Positions 42,720 through 52,687 are shown, counted from the first letter of the stretch. The stretch is 64,000 bases of DNA from Hahella sp. HNIBRBA332 (GCF_030719035.1 NZ_CP132203.1:4234501-4298500), one strand, 5' to 3'. Numbers and translations are program-made. The notes: generated from the letters alone by a model not told the origin.

Positions 42720-44642
42720 ATGAGCATCTTCAGTCAATTCGCCAGTCGATACGACTCACGCAAGGAAGAAGAGTACACGTTGGAGGAGTATTTGGAGATC
42801 TGCAAAAAGGATCGCACCGCTTATGCATCCGCCGCAGAAAGAATGCTTCTCGCCATCGGCGAACCGGAACTGGTCGACACTTCCCGCGATCAACGGTTAA
42901 GCCGCATCTTCTCCAATAAAGTCATCAAACGTTACCCCGAATTTGAAGAGTTCTACGGCATGGAAGAATGCGTGGAACAAATAGTGTCGTTTTTCAAACA
43001 CGCAGCCCAGGGCCTGGAAGAGAAGAAACAGATCCTCTACCTGCTTGGTCCGGTCGGCGGCGGTAAATCCTCCCTGGCGGAAAAGCTGAAGAGCCTGTTT
43101 CAGAAACAGCCCTTCTACGCCATCAAGGATTCTCCGGTATTTGAATCCCCGTTAGGCCTGTTCGATCCCGCTGAAGACGGCAAGATTCTGGAAGAGGAAT
43201 ACGGCATTCCCAACCGTTATCTACGCTTTATCATGTCGCCCTGGGCGGTGAAACGCCTGCACGAGTTCAACGGCGACATCAGCAAGTTCAAAGTGGTCAA
43301 GCTGTATCCGTCTATCCTCAATCAGGTCGCCGTTTCCAAAACCGAACCCGGCGATGAAAACAACCAGGATATTTCCGCGCTGGTCGGCAAGGTCAACATT
43401 CGCATGCTGGAGGATTTTCCTCAGCACGACCCCGACGCCTATTCTTTCTCCGGCGGACTCTGTAAAGCCAATCAGGGCATGCTGGAGTTCGTGGAGATGT
43501 TCAAAGCGCCCATCAAAGTATTGCACCCGTTGTTGACCGCTACCCAGGAAGGCAACTACAACACGACTGAAGGCATGGGCGCGGTGCCGTTCGAAGGCAT
43601 CATTATGGCTCACTCCAACGAATCAGAGTGGCAGACCTTCCGCAACAACAAAAACAATGAGGCGTTCCTTGACCGGATTTATATCGTCAAAGTGCCTTAT
43701 TGTCTGCGGGTGTCCGAAGAAGTCAAAATCTACAAGAAACTGCTCAAGCACAGTTCTCTGGCCGGCTCGCCCTGTGCGCCCGACACCCTGAGCATGCTGG
43801 CGCAGTTCTCCTGTCTTTCCCGCATTAAAGAGCCGGAAAACTCCAGCATTTACTCAAAAATGAAGGTGTACGACGGCCAGAACATCAAGGACACCGACCC
43901 CAAAGCCAAATCGATTCAGGAGTACAAAGACTCCGCTGGCGTCGACGAGGGCATGGACGGTCTCTCCACCCGTTTCGCCTTCAAGATACTGTCCAAGGTG
44001 TTTAACTTCGACACCACGGAAGTGGCCGCCAACCCGGTTCACCTGTTGTATGTGCTGGAGAAGCAGATCGAACAGGAGCAGTTCCAGCAGGAGACGCATG
44101 ACCGCTACCTGCGCTTCATCAAAGAGTCTCTGGCGCCGCATTATGTCGAGTTTATCGGCAAGGAAATTCAGACTGCGTATCTGGAGTCTTACTCCGAGTA
44201 TGGTCAGAACATTTTCGACCGTTATGTCACCTACGCCGATTTCTGGATTCAGGATCAGGAATACCGCGACCCTGAGACCGGCGAGATCTTTGACCGCGCC
44301 GCCATCAACGACGAACTGGAGAAAATTGAGAAACCGGCCGGCATCAGCAACCCGAAAGATTTCCGCAACGAAGTGGTTAATTTCGTCCTGCGGGCGCGGG
44401 CCAACAACAACGGCAAAAACCCGTCCTGGCTCAGTTATGAAAAACTGCGCACCGTGATTGAGAAGAAAATGTTCTCCAACACGGAAGACCTGTTGCCGGT
44501 CATCTCGTTCAACCCGAAAGCGTCCCAGGAGGACCAGAAGAAACACCAGGAATTTGTGCGGCGCATGATCGAGCGTGGCTATACTGAAAAACAAGTGCGT
44601 TTACTTTGCGAGTGGTATCTACGGGTTCGCAAGTCGCAATAA
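42720..44642 (+). CDS. prkA: PrkA serine protein kinase (YeaG family)
   Basis: 640 residues. AAA-type N-terminal part with Walker A LLGPVGGGKSSLAEKL near residue 110 and PrkA-typical EEYGIPNRYLRFIMSPWAVKRL and QEGNYNTTEGMGAVPFEGIIMAHSN blocks. The C-terminal part contains the PrkA kinase-like domain. Members phosphorylate serine on target proteins in stationary phase or stress. First gene of the prkA-yeaH-spoVR set; ribosome site gaggggg; 14 bases to the next gene. Confidence 0.95.
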   Translation: MSIFSQFASRYDSRKEEEYTLEEYLEICKKDRTAYASAAERMLLAIGEPELVDTSRDQRLSRIFSNKVIKRYPEFEEFYGMEECVEQIVSFFKHAAQGLEEKKQILYLLGPVGGGKSSLAEKLKSLFQKQPFYAIKDSPVFESPLGLFDPAEDGKILEEEYGIPNRYLRFIMSPWAVKRLHEFNGDISKFKVVKLYPSILNQVAVSKTEPGDENNQDISALVGKVNIRMLEDFPQHDPDAYSFSGGLCKANQGMLEFVEMFKAPIKVLHPLLTATQEGNYNTTEGMGAVPFEGIIMAHSNESEWQTFRNNKNNEAFLDRIYIVKVPYCLRVSEEVKIYKKLLKHSSLAGSPCAPDTLSMLAQFSCLSRIKEPENSSIYSKMKVYDGQNIKDTDPKAKSIQEYKDSAGVDEGMDGLSTRFAFKILSKVFNFDTTEVAANPVHLLYVLEKQIEQEQFQQETHDRYLRFIKESLAPHYVEFIGKEIQTAYLESYSEYGQNIFDRYVTYADFWIQDQEYRDPETGEIFDRAAINDELEKIEKPAGISNPKDFRNEVVNFVLRARANNNGKNPSWLSYEKLRTVIEKKMFSNTEDLLPVISFNPKASQEDQKKHQEFVRRMIERGYTEKQVRLLCEWYLRVRKSQ

Positions 44643-44656
44643 CGTGAGGGTCCATT

Positions 44657-45961
44657 ATGGGTATGACCCACATCATCGACCGTCGACTCAATGGCAAGAA
44701 CAAGAGCGCCATCAACAGACAGCGCTTCCTGCGCCGCTATCGCGAACACATCAAGAAAGCGGTGGCGGATGCGGTCAACAAAAGGTCCATTACCGACATT
44801 GACCGCGGGGAAAGTATTTCGATCCCCAGCAAGGATATCAGCGAGCCGACGTTCAGGCATGGTAAGGGTGGCCGTCGTTCGGTCACCCATCCCGGCAATA
44901 AAGAGTTCGTCACCGGAGACAGCATTCCGCGGCCGCCAGGGGGCGGCGGCGGAGGCGGCTCTGGTCAGGGCAAAGCCAGCAACCAGGGCGAAGGCATCGA
45001 CGACTTTGTTTTTCAGATCTCCCAGGAAGAATTTCTGGACTTCATGTTTGAGGACCTGGCTCTGCCCAACCTGGTGCAGAAGCAACTGAAAGACACCGCC
45101 AACTACAAATTCGTCCGCGCCGGTTACACCACGCACGGCACGCCGGCCAAAATCAACGTCATTCGCAGTATGCGCGGCGCTTACGCCCGCCGTCTGGCCT
45201 TATCCGGCAACACCCGCAAGAAAATTTCCGACATGGAGGAGCAACTGGAAGCGCTGAAACGCACGCCGGAAACCCCGGACCCCGTGTTCAGCAAAGAAGA
45301 TCAAATCCGCGCGCTGGAAGAAGAGATCAAGCGGTTGAAAGGCCGCGTACAGCGCATTCCCTTCATTGATGAGATCGACATTCGCTACAACCAACACGTC
45401 AAACAACCACAGCCGGCCACTGCGGCGGTTATGTTCTGCCTGATGGATGTGTCCGGCTCTATGAGCCAGACCCATAAGGACATCGCCAAGCGCTTTTTCA
45501 TCCTGCTGTACCTGTTCCTGAAGCGTAATTACGAGAAGATCGAAGTGGTGTTCATCCGCCACCACACCAGCGCCAAAGAGGTGGACGAAGAAGAGTTCTT
45601 CTACTCACGGGAAACCGGCGGCACTATCGTCTCCAGCGCTTTGCAGATGATGCGGGAGATCATGGAGGCGCGCTATCCCACTGACGACTGGAATATCTAC
45701 GCCGCGCAAGCCTCCGACGGCGACAACTGGAACGACGACTCCCCCCGCTGCAGCAAACTGCTGGCGGAGTCCATCCTCCCCTACGTGCAATATTATTCTT
45801 ACATCGAAATAACGCCCCACGAGCATCAAATGCTCTGGCATGAGTATGAAAAGCTCACTGAAGCCTTCCGGGAACGCTTCTCCATGCAACAGATTATGGA
45901 CGTAGGCGATATTTACCCGGTATTCCGCAAGCTGTTCCAGAAGCAGGTGGACTATGCCTGA
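44657..45961 (+). CDS. yeaH: YeaH/YhbH family protein (DUF444)
   Basis: 434 residues. Conserved basic N-terminus (IIDRRLNGKNKSAINRQRFL), a glycine-rich linker (PPGGGGGGGSG) and a VWA-like C-terminal domain with MIDAS-like DVSGSMSQ and the RHHTSAKEVDEEEFFYSRE stretch. Exact function unknown; the family is always linked with prkA and spoVR. It overlaps spoVR by 8 bases. Confidence 0.95.
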   Translation: MGMTHIIDRRLNGKNKSAINRQRFLRRYREHIKKAVADAVNKRSITDIDRGESISIPSKDISEPTFRHGKGGRRSVTHPGNKEFVTGDSIPRPPGGGGGGGSGQGKASNQGEGIDDFVFQISQEEFLDFMFEDLALPNLVQKQLKDTANYKFVRAGYTTHGTPAKINVIRSMRGAYARRLALSGNTRKKISDMEEQLEALKRTPETPDPVFSKEDQIRALEEEIKRLKGRVQRIPFIDEIDIRYNQHVKQPQPATAAVMFCLMDVSGSMSQTHKDIAKRFFILLYLFLKRNYEKIEVVFIRHHTSAKEVDEEEFFYSRETGGTIVSSALQMMREIMEARYPTDDWNIYAAQASDGDNWNDDSPRCSKLLAESILPYVQYYSYIEITPHEHQMLWHEYEKLTEAFRERFSMQQIMDVGDIYPVFRKLFQKQVDYA

Positions 45962-47519
45962 AGCGATTGAACATACCAACGCCGCTCCGCCTGCCGATCG
46001 CAGGCCCATATCCGAAGGTTCCGAGTGGACCTTTGAGCTTATCAACCGTTATGACGAAGAAATTCGTAAATGCGCGGAAGAATACGGTTTGGATACCTAT
46101 CCCAACCAAGTGGAGATCATCAGCGCCGAACAGATGATGGACGCTTACTCTTCCGTGGGCATGCCTGTGGGATATCACCACTGGTCCTTCGGCAAACAGT
46201 TCCTGCAAACGGAAAAACTCTACAAACGCGGCCAGATGGGTCTGGCCTACGAAATCGTCATCAACTCCAACCCCTGCATCGCTTACCTCATGGAAGAAAA
46301 CACCGTGATGATGCAGGCGCTGGTTATCGCCCACGCCTGTTATGGGCATAACTCCTTTTTCAAGGGCAACTACCTGTTCCGCACCTGGACCGACGCCAGC
46401 GCGATCATCGACTACCTGATCTTCGCCAAGAACTACATCGCCCAGTGCGAGCAGCGTCATGGGGTCGAAGCGGTGGAGCAAATTCTGGACTCCTGTCACG
46501 CCATCATGAATCATGGGGTGGACCGCTATAAACGCCCTGCTCCCATTTCCGCCGCGGAAGAAGAACGCCGGCAGCGGGATCGGGAAGAGTACATGCAGAA
46601 GCAGGTCAACGATCTGTGGCGCACCATCCCTTCCAAACCAGGAGAGAAAGAAGCCCAAAAGAAACGCCGTTTTCCCTCAGAGCCACAGGAAAACATTCTT
46701 TATTTCATTGAGAAAAACGCCCCCCTGTTGGAGCCCTGGCAACGGGAAATCGTACGCATCGTGCGTAAGATCGCACAGTATTTCTATCCCCAACGCCAAA
46801 CACAGGTCATGAACGAGGGGTGGGCCACCTTCTGGCACTATACCTTGCTCAATACACTGTATGACAAAGGGCTGGTGACCGACGGCTTCATGCTGGAATT
46901 CCTGCAAAGCCATACGTCCGTGGTATATCAGCCTCCTTTCGACAGCCCCTGGTACAGCGGTCTCAATCCCTATGCGCTGGGTTTCGCCATGTTCCAGGAC
47001 ATCAAACGGATCTGTCAGGAGCCTACGGAGGAAGACAAAGCCTGGTTCCCGGATATCGCCGGCTCAGACTGGCTGGAGACGCTGCACTTCGCCATGCGCA
47101 ACTTCAAGGATGAGAGTTTCATTCTGCAGTTTCTGTCGCCGAAAGTGATTCGCGACTTCAAGTTTTTCAACATCCTGGATGACGAGATGGACAGCGAATA
47201 CCACGTTACCGCCATTCATGACGACAACGGCTATCGCGCTGTACGCGAGCAACTGGCGCGGCAGTACAACCTGAGCTATCGCGATCCGAATATCCAGGTA
47301 TGGGATGTGGACGTGCGCGGCGATCGCTCGCTGACCCTGCGGCACACGCCCTTCGATCGTGTCCCTCTGTACGAAAAAGACGTGTATGAAGTGCTGCGTC
47401 ATGTCCATCGCCTGTGGGGCTTCGACATTCACCTCAATTCCGTGGATGGCGAGGTCACCCTGCGCAGCTTCAGTTGCCCGCAACATGGCGAAGAAGAGGA
47501 GGAAGACGCTCATGACTGA
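45954..47519 (+). CDS. SpoVR family protein
   Basis: 521 residues. Characteristic AYEIVINSNPCIAYLMEENT, ALVIAHACYGHNSFFK and MNEGWATFWHYTLLNTLYDKG blocks, the last with HY/W residues resembling a metal site. The family is required for spore cortex formation in Bacillus and for stress-related envelope functions in non-sporulating Proteobacteria, where its role is unclear. Translation is coupled to yeaH by an 8-base overlap. Confidence 0.95.
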   Translation: MPEAIEHTNAAPPADRRPISEGSEWTFELINRYDEEIRKCAEEYGLDTYPNQVEIISAEQMMDAYSSVGMPVGYHHWSFGKQFLQTEKLYKRGQMGLAYEIVINSNPCIAYLMEENTVMMQALVIAHACYGHNSFFKGNYLFRTWTDASAIIDYLIFAKNYIAQCEQRHGVEAVEQILDSCHAIMNHGVDRYKRPAPISAAEEERRQRDREEYMQKQVNDLWRTIPSKPGEKEAQKKRRFPSEPQENILYFIEKNAPLLEPWQREIVRIVRKIAQYFYPQRQTQVMNEGWATFWHYTLLNTLYDKGLVTDGFMLEFLQSHTSVVYQPPFDSPWYSGLNPYALGFAMFQDIKRICQEPTEEDKAWFPDIAGSDWLETLHFAMRNFKDESFILQFLSPKVIRDFKFFNILDDEMDSEYHVTAIHDDNGYRAVREQLARQYNLSYRDPNIQVWDVDVRGDRSLTLRHTPFDRVPLYEKDVYEVLRHVHRLWGFDIHLNSVDGEVTLRSFSCPQHGEEEEEDAHD

Positions 47520-47552
47520 CGCCGCCGACAGGCATGCCTGGAGCCGGCGGCC

Positions 47553-48047
47553 ATGAACTTCCATTTCTGCCCGCTCTGCGGCGACAACCTGACGACCCGC
47601 CAGATAGACGGCAAAGCGCGGCGTTGCTGCGCTTCCGACGGCTGCGACTATGTACACTGGGACAACCCAACGCCGGTCGTGGCCATGCTGGTGGAACACG
47701 AGGGCGACATCATCCTCGCCCGCAATAAAACCTGGCCTCAAGGCATGCTGTCCATTCAAACCGGTTTTCTGGAGTCCGGGGAGTCGCCTGAGCGTTGCGC
47801 TCTGCGCGAAGTCTCCGAAGAGCTTGGGTTGACCGGAGAAAGCGCAAACTTTATCGGCTACTACGCCTTCCATGAGCAGAATCAACTGATCCTGGCGTTC
47901 CATGTGCGCTGTAACGGAGAAATCCAACTGGGCGACGAACTCGCCGAGTACAAGCGCATCCCGCCGGAAAAACTCAAACCCTGGAACTTCGGCGCCGGTC
48001 TCGCTGTCCGCGACTGGTTGAGCAAACAGGGCTTACTGGCGCTCTAA
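47553..48047 (+). CDS. NUDIX hydrolase with N-terminal zinc ribbon
   Basis: 164 residues. Zinc ribbon Cys6/Cys9 and Cys26/Cys31, then a complete Nudix box at 71-93 (glycine, glutamate, REVSEELGL pattern). Resembles the C-terminal half of NudC-type NAD(H) pyrophosphatases without their N-terminal domain. Substrate uncertain. It follows spoVR by 33 bases and shares its terminator, so it is probably the last gene of the stress operon. Confidence 0.85.
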   Translation: MNFHFCPLCGDNLTTRQIDGKARRCCASDGCDYVHWDNPTPVVAMLVEHEGDIILARNKTWPQGMLSIQTGFLESGESPERCALREVSEELGLTGESANFIGYYAFHEQNQLILAFHVRCNGEIQLGDELAEYKRIPPEKLKPWNFGAGLAVRDWLSKQGLLAL

Positions 48048-48086
48048 TAACCCTCTTGCGCACCACTCTTTTGATTATTACGTATC

Positions 48087-48109
48087 GGCGGGCCTTAAAC
48101 CCGCCTTTT
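48087..48109 (+). terminator. Terminator of the prkA operon
   Basis: ggcggg / cccgcc stem with a 7-base loop followed by tttt, about 40 bases after the Nudix stop. Confidence 0.7.
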
Positions 48110-48282
48110 CGGCTCTATGTTCACTGACCGATAACTAACGTCATATTTTTACAATCCCGCCGTTCTCGCCCTCCCTATCATTGAAAGCGCTGAAACCCAA
48201 TCGAGAGATCGCTCACTAGCCGGCGGCGACCGGCTGAGACATCGACGATTGATATCTTCATTGCTTAATTTAGGGAATCATT

Positions 48283-50610
48283 ATGCAAGCACGCTCTTAT
48301 AAAAAGGCGGTTGGACTACCGCTGAAAATACTTGTTTCCTCCCTGCTCCTCGCCAGTCAGGCCAACGCAGACCAGTTGACCAATTTCTCAATTCCAACGG
48401 GAGAAGGATTCTATAAAGACGCCCTGATCGACGGAGGTCCCGGTATATCCGCCTCGCCTGCCAGGCACTTTGAGTCACTGGGATTATCCTATGAGACGCT
48501 TAGCTATAACGCCTACGACATCTTGACCGGTGAAGTGGACGAGGAAGACAGACAGGAGTTCATAGAAAAGTTCATCGGCTCGGATATCGACCTTAACGGC
48601 CGTCTTCTGTACCCCGATGGAGCGCCCCGTTACCGCATGTTGAATATCGGTGCGGCCTCGTTTTTAAGTACTTCGACGACACCGAGCGGCGGCAGTGTGC
48701 ACACAGGCATACTACACGAAACGTTGAGCCCCGTTCAGCGCACCGGCGCCCAGAACATTCAGGACTTTGTGAAAAACGGCGGCGGGTATGTCGGCTTCTG
48801 CGCCGGCGCCAGCATGGCGGGCTCTTCCGTCAATGGACTGCGCTTATATCCGGGTCAAAGCCTTCCCTTGCCGGACTCCACCGAAACAGTCTACCTAACG
48901 GACGCTCTTTCCGATTTTCTCGGGTACAGAGAGGTTCCCTATATCTGGAGCCTTGGAGGCGGTTACATAATGAAAACGCCGTCCAACCAATATCCTGAAG
49001 GCGTGGAAATCCTGGGACGGGCGGGCCAGCTTCCCGCCGTCTGGAGCTGGCGCGACCTGAATAATCCACACAGCGGAACCTTAGTGCTTAGCGGCCGACA
49101 TCCTGAGAAAAGTCAGGGAGAAAGGGCCGAGGAGTTGACGAAAGCCATGTATGCGCTGGCGATCAAAGGCAGTCTGGACGGGAGCTATACGCCCCAAGTG
49201 CGCATCAAAGGCGACTTGGAAAACGGTCGCACCCGCTATATGGATGAAAACACTGGGCACTACGACGCCAGCCATATCAAGATCGGCGACAAGCAATATC
49301 ACCACTTCAAGATCAACGTTGAAGATCCGCGTAAGAAGTACCTGACCATCGAGCTGAACGGCGAGTATGGCTACGACTTTAACCTGTACCTGAAGAAAGG
49401 CGCACCCGCCTTCGCCAGCAACGCCGATGTGGCGCTCACTGACGCAGGAAACTACAAGACGCTGCAGATCGACAATCTGACTTACGGGGAGTGGTACGTC
49501 AGCGTTGAAAACGCCACCTCTGTCACTGCGGACCGTTCCACTAACTCGGAATATTCCGGCCAGTTGGATGTACTCAATGGCGTCGCCTACGACATTACCG
49601 CCACCTGGGACAGAGAACCGCCCTGCCCCACCCGCATCAGTGACGTCAGTGCGGCGAATCCGGCTTTCGTTGGACAAAAGCTGCCGATCAGCTGGCGCGC
49701 CGAGTGCTTTGACGCAGGCAGCTACGCTACCGTAGATCTAGTCAAAGCGAGTAATGAAGCCAAAATCAAGACAATCACGTCCAGTGGCGGGCTTAACAAC
49801 GGCGTCAACACCCTGGTCTGGAACGCGACCTACAACCAGGTGGGCGAGTACAAAATCCGCGTCAGCGACACCCTGAACCCAGGTAAAAAGAGCCTGAGCC
49901 CTGCTTTTGAACTGAAAAAGCCGGAAATGCTGATCGCCCCTCCCGTCTCTTCCGGGGAAAAGCTGAGCGTCATCTGGCGTTGGACTGGCGAGAGCAGTCG
50001 CGTAAGCCTGGATTTATACCAGGGTAATACTCTAGTGACCAATCTTACGCCTAGCTACACTCAGAAGAATGGCGCTAACTCGCTGGAGTTCGCCGCGAGC
50101 TGGACCTGGAAACCGGATGTGACCTACAAAGTGCGCATCAGAACCCGGGATCGCGCCAGCAACCTGACTTTGTTCAGCCCTGAGTTCAAACCGACTCTTA
50201 GCTCGAAAGTAACGGTTGACGGATTGGACGTAAACAGCGCCGGCGTGGGCGAAGTCATGCTGGACGGGTGCAATCCCGGTAAGAAATGCAGCCGTACGCT
50301 GACGTTCGCCAACCAGGGCGGCAAGAACGCCAACCTCGCGCTGCAACTCAGCTATATTGATGAGATTATCGCTAAAAGAAGCTGGGGGACTTACGGCTTG
50401 TCGTCGACGTGCATCAGCAACGCCAGTAATGGCCAGTACGCCATGCAGTTGCCTCCCGGCGGCGCTTGCGATGTCGACCTGACCTACTCCTGGCCGACAG
50501 GCATCTCCAACGCAAGAGGCGGATACTTATCCATGAGCTCTTCCGACAGCGAGATTGAATTGCCTTCCCCGGGACAGAAAGGCGTGTTGCTCTGCGCGGA
50601 CTGCCGCTAA
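48283..50610 (+). CDS. Large secreted protein with BPL-N/amidotransferase-like domain and Ig-like repeats
   Basis: 775 residues with a signal peptide ending ASQANAD (about 29). Domain 1 (about 30-300) resembles the biotin-protein-ligase N-terminal / class-I glutamine-amidotransferase-like fold, with the nucleophile in GGGYVGFCAGAS (Cys173). Domain 2 (about 310-440) looks like a pre-peptidase C-terminal beta domain (YHHFKINV, YDFNLYLKKG). Two Ig-like repeats follow (about 455-545 and 550-650; PISWRAECF and SVIWRWTGES), then a C-terminal beta domain with several cysteines. Function unknown. Alone between terminators. Confidence 0.75.
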   Translation: MQARSYKKAVGLPLKILVSSLLLASQANADQLTNFSIPTGEGFYKDALIDGGPGISASPARHFESLGLSYETLSYNAYDILTGEVDEEDRQEFIEKFIGSDIDLNGRLLYPDGAPRYRMLNIGAASFLSTSTTPSGGSVHTGILHETLSPVQRTGAQNIQDFVKNGGGYVGFCAGASMAGSSVNGLRLYPGQSLPLPDSTETVYLTDALSDFLGYREVPYIWSLGGGYIMKTPSNQYPEGVEILGRAGQLPAVWSWRDLNNPHSGTLVLSGRHPEKSQGERAEELTKAMYALAIKGSLDGSYTPQVRIKGDLENGRTRYMDENTGHYDASHIKIGDKQYHHFKINVEDPRKKYLTIELNGEYGYDFNLYLKKGAPAFASNADVALTDAGNYKTLQIDNLTYGEWYVSVENATSVTADRSTNSEYSGQLDVLNGVAYDITATWDREPPCPTRISDVSAANPAFVGQKLPISWRAECFDAGSYATVDLVKASNEAKIKTITSSGGLNNGVNTLVWNATYNQVGEYKIRVSDTLNPGKKSLSPAFELKKPEMLIAPPVSSGEKLSVIWRWTGESSRVSLDLYQGNTLVTNLTPSYTQKNGANSLEFAASWTWKPDVTYKVRIRTRDRASNLTLFSPEFKPTLSSKVTVDGLDVNSAGVGEVMLDGCNPGKKCSRTLTFANQGGKNANLALQLSYIDEIIAKRSWGTYGLSSTCISNASNGQYAMQLPPGGACDVDLTYSWPTGISNARGGYLSMSSSDSEIELPSPGQKGVLLCADCR

Positions 50611-50622
50611 CCCTGCTGACAT

Positions 50623-50645
50623 GCGGCGCCTAAGGCGCCGCTTTT
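50623..50645. terminator. Terminator after secreted-protein gene
   Basis: Perfect 8-bp stem gcggcgcc / ggcgccgc with loop taa, followed by tttt. It overlaps the last codons of the convergent binding-protein gene. Confidence 0.75.
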
Positions 50646-51427
50646 AACAACTCATCTGTCGGCATCTGAGTGTGGTGCTTGTCATAAATTTTCCTGATCG
50701 CCCCTTCCTTCCACATCTCCGACAGGGTTTTGTTGAAATTCGTCATGACGCTTTCTGCGTCTGGACGACGACGGGAAATGATGAGATGTAACCCGTTGAC
50801 CTGCAAGGGTTTGGACAGCACCCGAAAATGCTCGGAATCCCCGAAGAGCCGCTCAATGGTGGAGCGACCCACCCTCACCCCAATCGGCACCAGATGCACG
50901 CGCTTACTTTCCAGCAGCTGGAAGCAGGTTTCCAGGTCATTGGGTGTCCAGAGCCTGACGATATTCTTCTCCAACAGCGGTTCAACGCTCTCCAGGCTAT
51001 ATCCCAGGGGACGGCATAACACCAGTCCGGCCAGATCTTCGTCGTCGGTGTATTTGATCTCTTCATCGCGACGGACGAAGAACAGCTCCACCGTCACATA
51101 CAATGGCGAAGAAAAATAAAAGGCGTCCACACGGTCGCGATCTTTGACATAGGGGAATGTGCCCAGCACGTCACCCGCCTCCGCCATCCGGAAGCCACGG
51201 TTCCAGGGCAGGTACTCTATCTTGACGCCTGCGCCGCTGCGCTCCAGCACAGCCTGAATAATCTCCGTCACCAAGCCGCCATTAGGCAGATCTTCCCCGC
51301 TGAAAGGGGGATAAGAGTCCTTGCCTGTCACAAGAGTATATTCCACCGCCTCAGCCCAGCCGCTGAGAAGAATTAGGCATAGGACGCCCCACAAAGCTTG
51401 GCGCGCCTTTGTCAAATACAACGACAT
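50630..51427 (-). CDS. Orphan family-3 extracellular solute-binding protein
   Basis: 265 residues with a signal peptide (about 1-27, LILLSGWAEA). Body matches the polar-amino-acid-type SBP_bac_3 fold: EYLPWNRGFRMAEAGDVLGTFPYVKDRDR and a C-terminal MWKEGAIRKIYDKH. No permease or ATPase gene is near, so it could work in sensing or with a distant transporter. Its 3' end lies in the shared terminator hairpin. Confidence 0.85.
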   Translation of the reverse strand: MSLYLTKARQALWGVLCLILLSGWAEAVEYTLVTGKDSYPPFSGEDLPNGGLVTEIIQAVLERSGAGVKIEYLPWNRGFRMAEAGDVLGTFPYVKDRDRVDAFYFSSPLYVTVELFFVRRDEEIKYTDDEDLAGLVLCRPLGYSLESVEPLLEKNIVRLWTPNDLETCFQLLESKRVHLVPIGVRVGRSTIERLFGDSEHFRVLSKPLQVNGLHLIISRRRPDAESVMTNFNKTLSEMWKEGAIRKIYDKHHTQMPTDELLKAAP

Positions 51428-51583
51428 TTAGCCGGCTCCGTTAGTCGGTCTCAGGGTCTGAGAAGAAATACCTTAAGTATAGTCTCATGCAGACAGCCCG
51501 CCACGCGGGGTGATATCGTTGCTCTGGGGACGCCCTGAAAGGACTGTAGAGATTATTCGTTTAACTCTGGAAATCAAACTCTT

Positions 51584-52453
51584 ATGCGTTATCAAACGCG
51601 CTTCGACAAGCCTCTGGAGCAGGAGCTGCAGCGCTATCTGGAGAGTCTGATCAATGACCTGGCGCTGGAGCTGATCAGAACCCGTTTCGACTTTGACTCC
51701 GCCGTGCACAACGCCCGCAAGCTGATCAAAGAACTGCGTGCGCTATTGCGGCTGCTCAAACCCGCCTGTCATGAAGCCCACGATGAGCTGCGACAAACCC
51801 TAAGAACTACCGCCCATGCCCTCGCGCCCTATCGCGACCGATTCGTCATGCTCAATGCCTGGAAGGGATTCGCCGCCTCTCTGCCTCCGCACCCGGATAT
51901 CAACAAAATCAGCGTGTTCATTCAGCAAGAGGCGGAACGGGTTCCGGCGCCTGATCGAGAGCAAACCCAGAAGTTACTGCAGGAAACCAATTGCGAGCTT
52001 TTAAAGCACAAAGACCTGCTGCAACAGCGTCCCTGGTCCAATAACATTGACGCCGAATGGCTCAGCGCGCGTCTGACGCGCCTGTACAGGCGAGGACAGC
52101 ACGAGTTTCAGCGTGTGCAGGGCGGCATCGACGCAGAGGACCGCCACGAACTGCGCAAACGCCTGAAAGATCTGATGTACGCGCTACGCGTGATCAAGCC
52201 CACATGGAACAAATCCCTGCGCCGCCTTCACAACGGCCTGAAGAAAGTCACTGAAGGACTGGGCGACGCCAACGACCTGAATCTGTTGGAGCACGCCGTA
52301 GCGGATGCGAACGTCAACGGACGCGAGCAGATCCGCCTGGAGCTATGCGCCGCACAACAGACGTTATGGGAAAAAGCGGATCAGCAGGCGGCCCGACGTT
52401 TCGCCGACACCGACGCAAAATTCAATGGATTGATACACAAGCGAATTTCCTGA
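51584..52453 (+). CDS. CHAD domain protein
   Basis: 289 residues forming two helical CHAD repeats, with conserved basic pattern VHNARKLIKELRALLRLLKP near the start, HELRKRLKDLMYALRVIKP in the second half and GLGDANDLNLLEH. The positively charged helical bundle binds polyphosphate in studied members. No partner CYTH/ygiF domain in this gene. Followed by a strong terminator. Confidence 0.88.
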   Translation: MRYQTRFDKPLEQELQRYLESLINDLALELIRTRFDFDSAVHNARKLIKELRALLRLLKPACHEAHDELRQTLRTTAHALAPYRDRFVMLNAWKGFAASLPPHPDINKISVFIQQEAERVPAPDREQTQKLLQETNCELLKHKDLLQQRPWSNNIDAEWLSARLTRLYRRGQHEFQRVQGGIDAEDRHELRKRLKDLMYALRVIKPTWNKSLRRLHNGLKKVTEGLGDANDLNLLEHAVADANVNGREQIRLELCAAQQTLWEKADQQAARRFADTDAKFNGLIHKRIS

Positions 52454-52599
52454 GCTGTCACATCCCTGCAACGATCATCGCCTACACTGATTCCAACAGT
52501 GGCCGGAAAGGATTTCCACGCGGTTCGGCCACTGAAAAGAAGGCTCTGTAAACATTCGGCTTCCTTAAACAGCGATCACCAAGTTTTAGAGCGACATTC

Positions 52600-52623
52600 A
52601 GGCTGCCTTTGCAGCCTTTTTTT
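52600..52623 (+). terminator. Terminator downstream of CHAD gene
   Basis: aggctgc / gcagcct with a 4-base loop followed by seven T: classical intrinsic terminator, about 150 bases after the stop. Confidence 0.85.
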
Positions 52624-52664
52624 ATGGTTTACTCAGACGCCGCGGCGGCGTTCGTCAATCCGCT

Positions 52665-52687
52665 AAGGGGAAAATGACTTTCCCCTT
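52665..52687 (-). terminator. Hairpin after polyamine permease gene
   Basis: aaggggaaa / tttcccctt with loop atgac, about 30 bases beyond the stop of the last gene of the minus-strand operon. Placed as a terminator, with a weak T-run. Confidence 0.5.

Noticed and set aside
47512..47556. 14-codon frame between spoVR and the Nudix gene
   Set aside because: The ATG lies in the spoVR tail with no separate ribosome site; its overlap with the Nudix start is likely coincidental.
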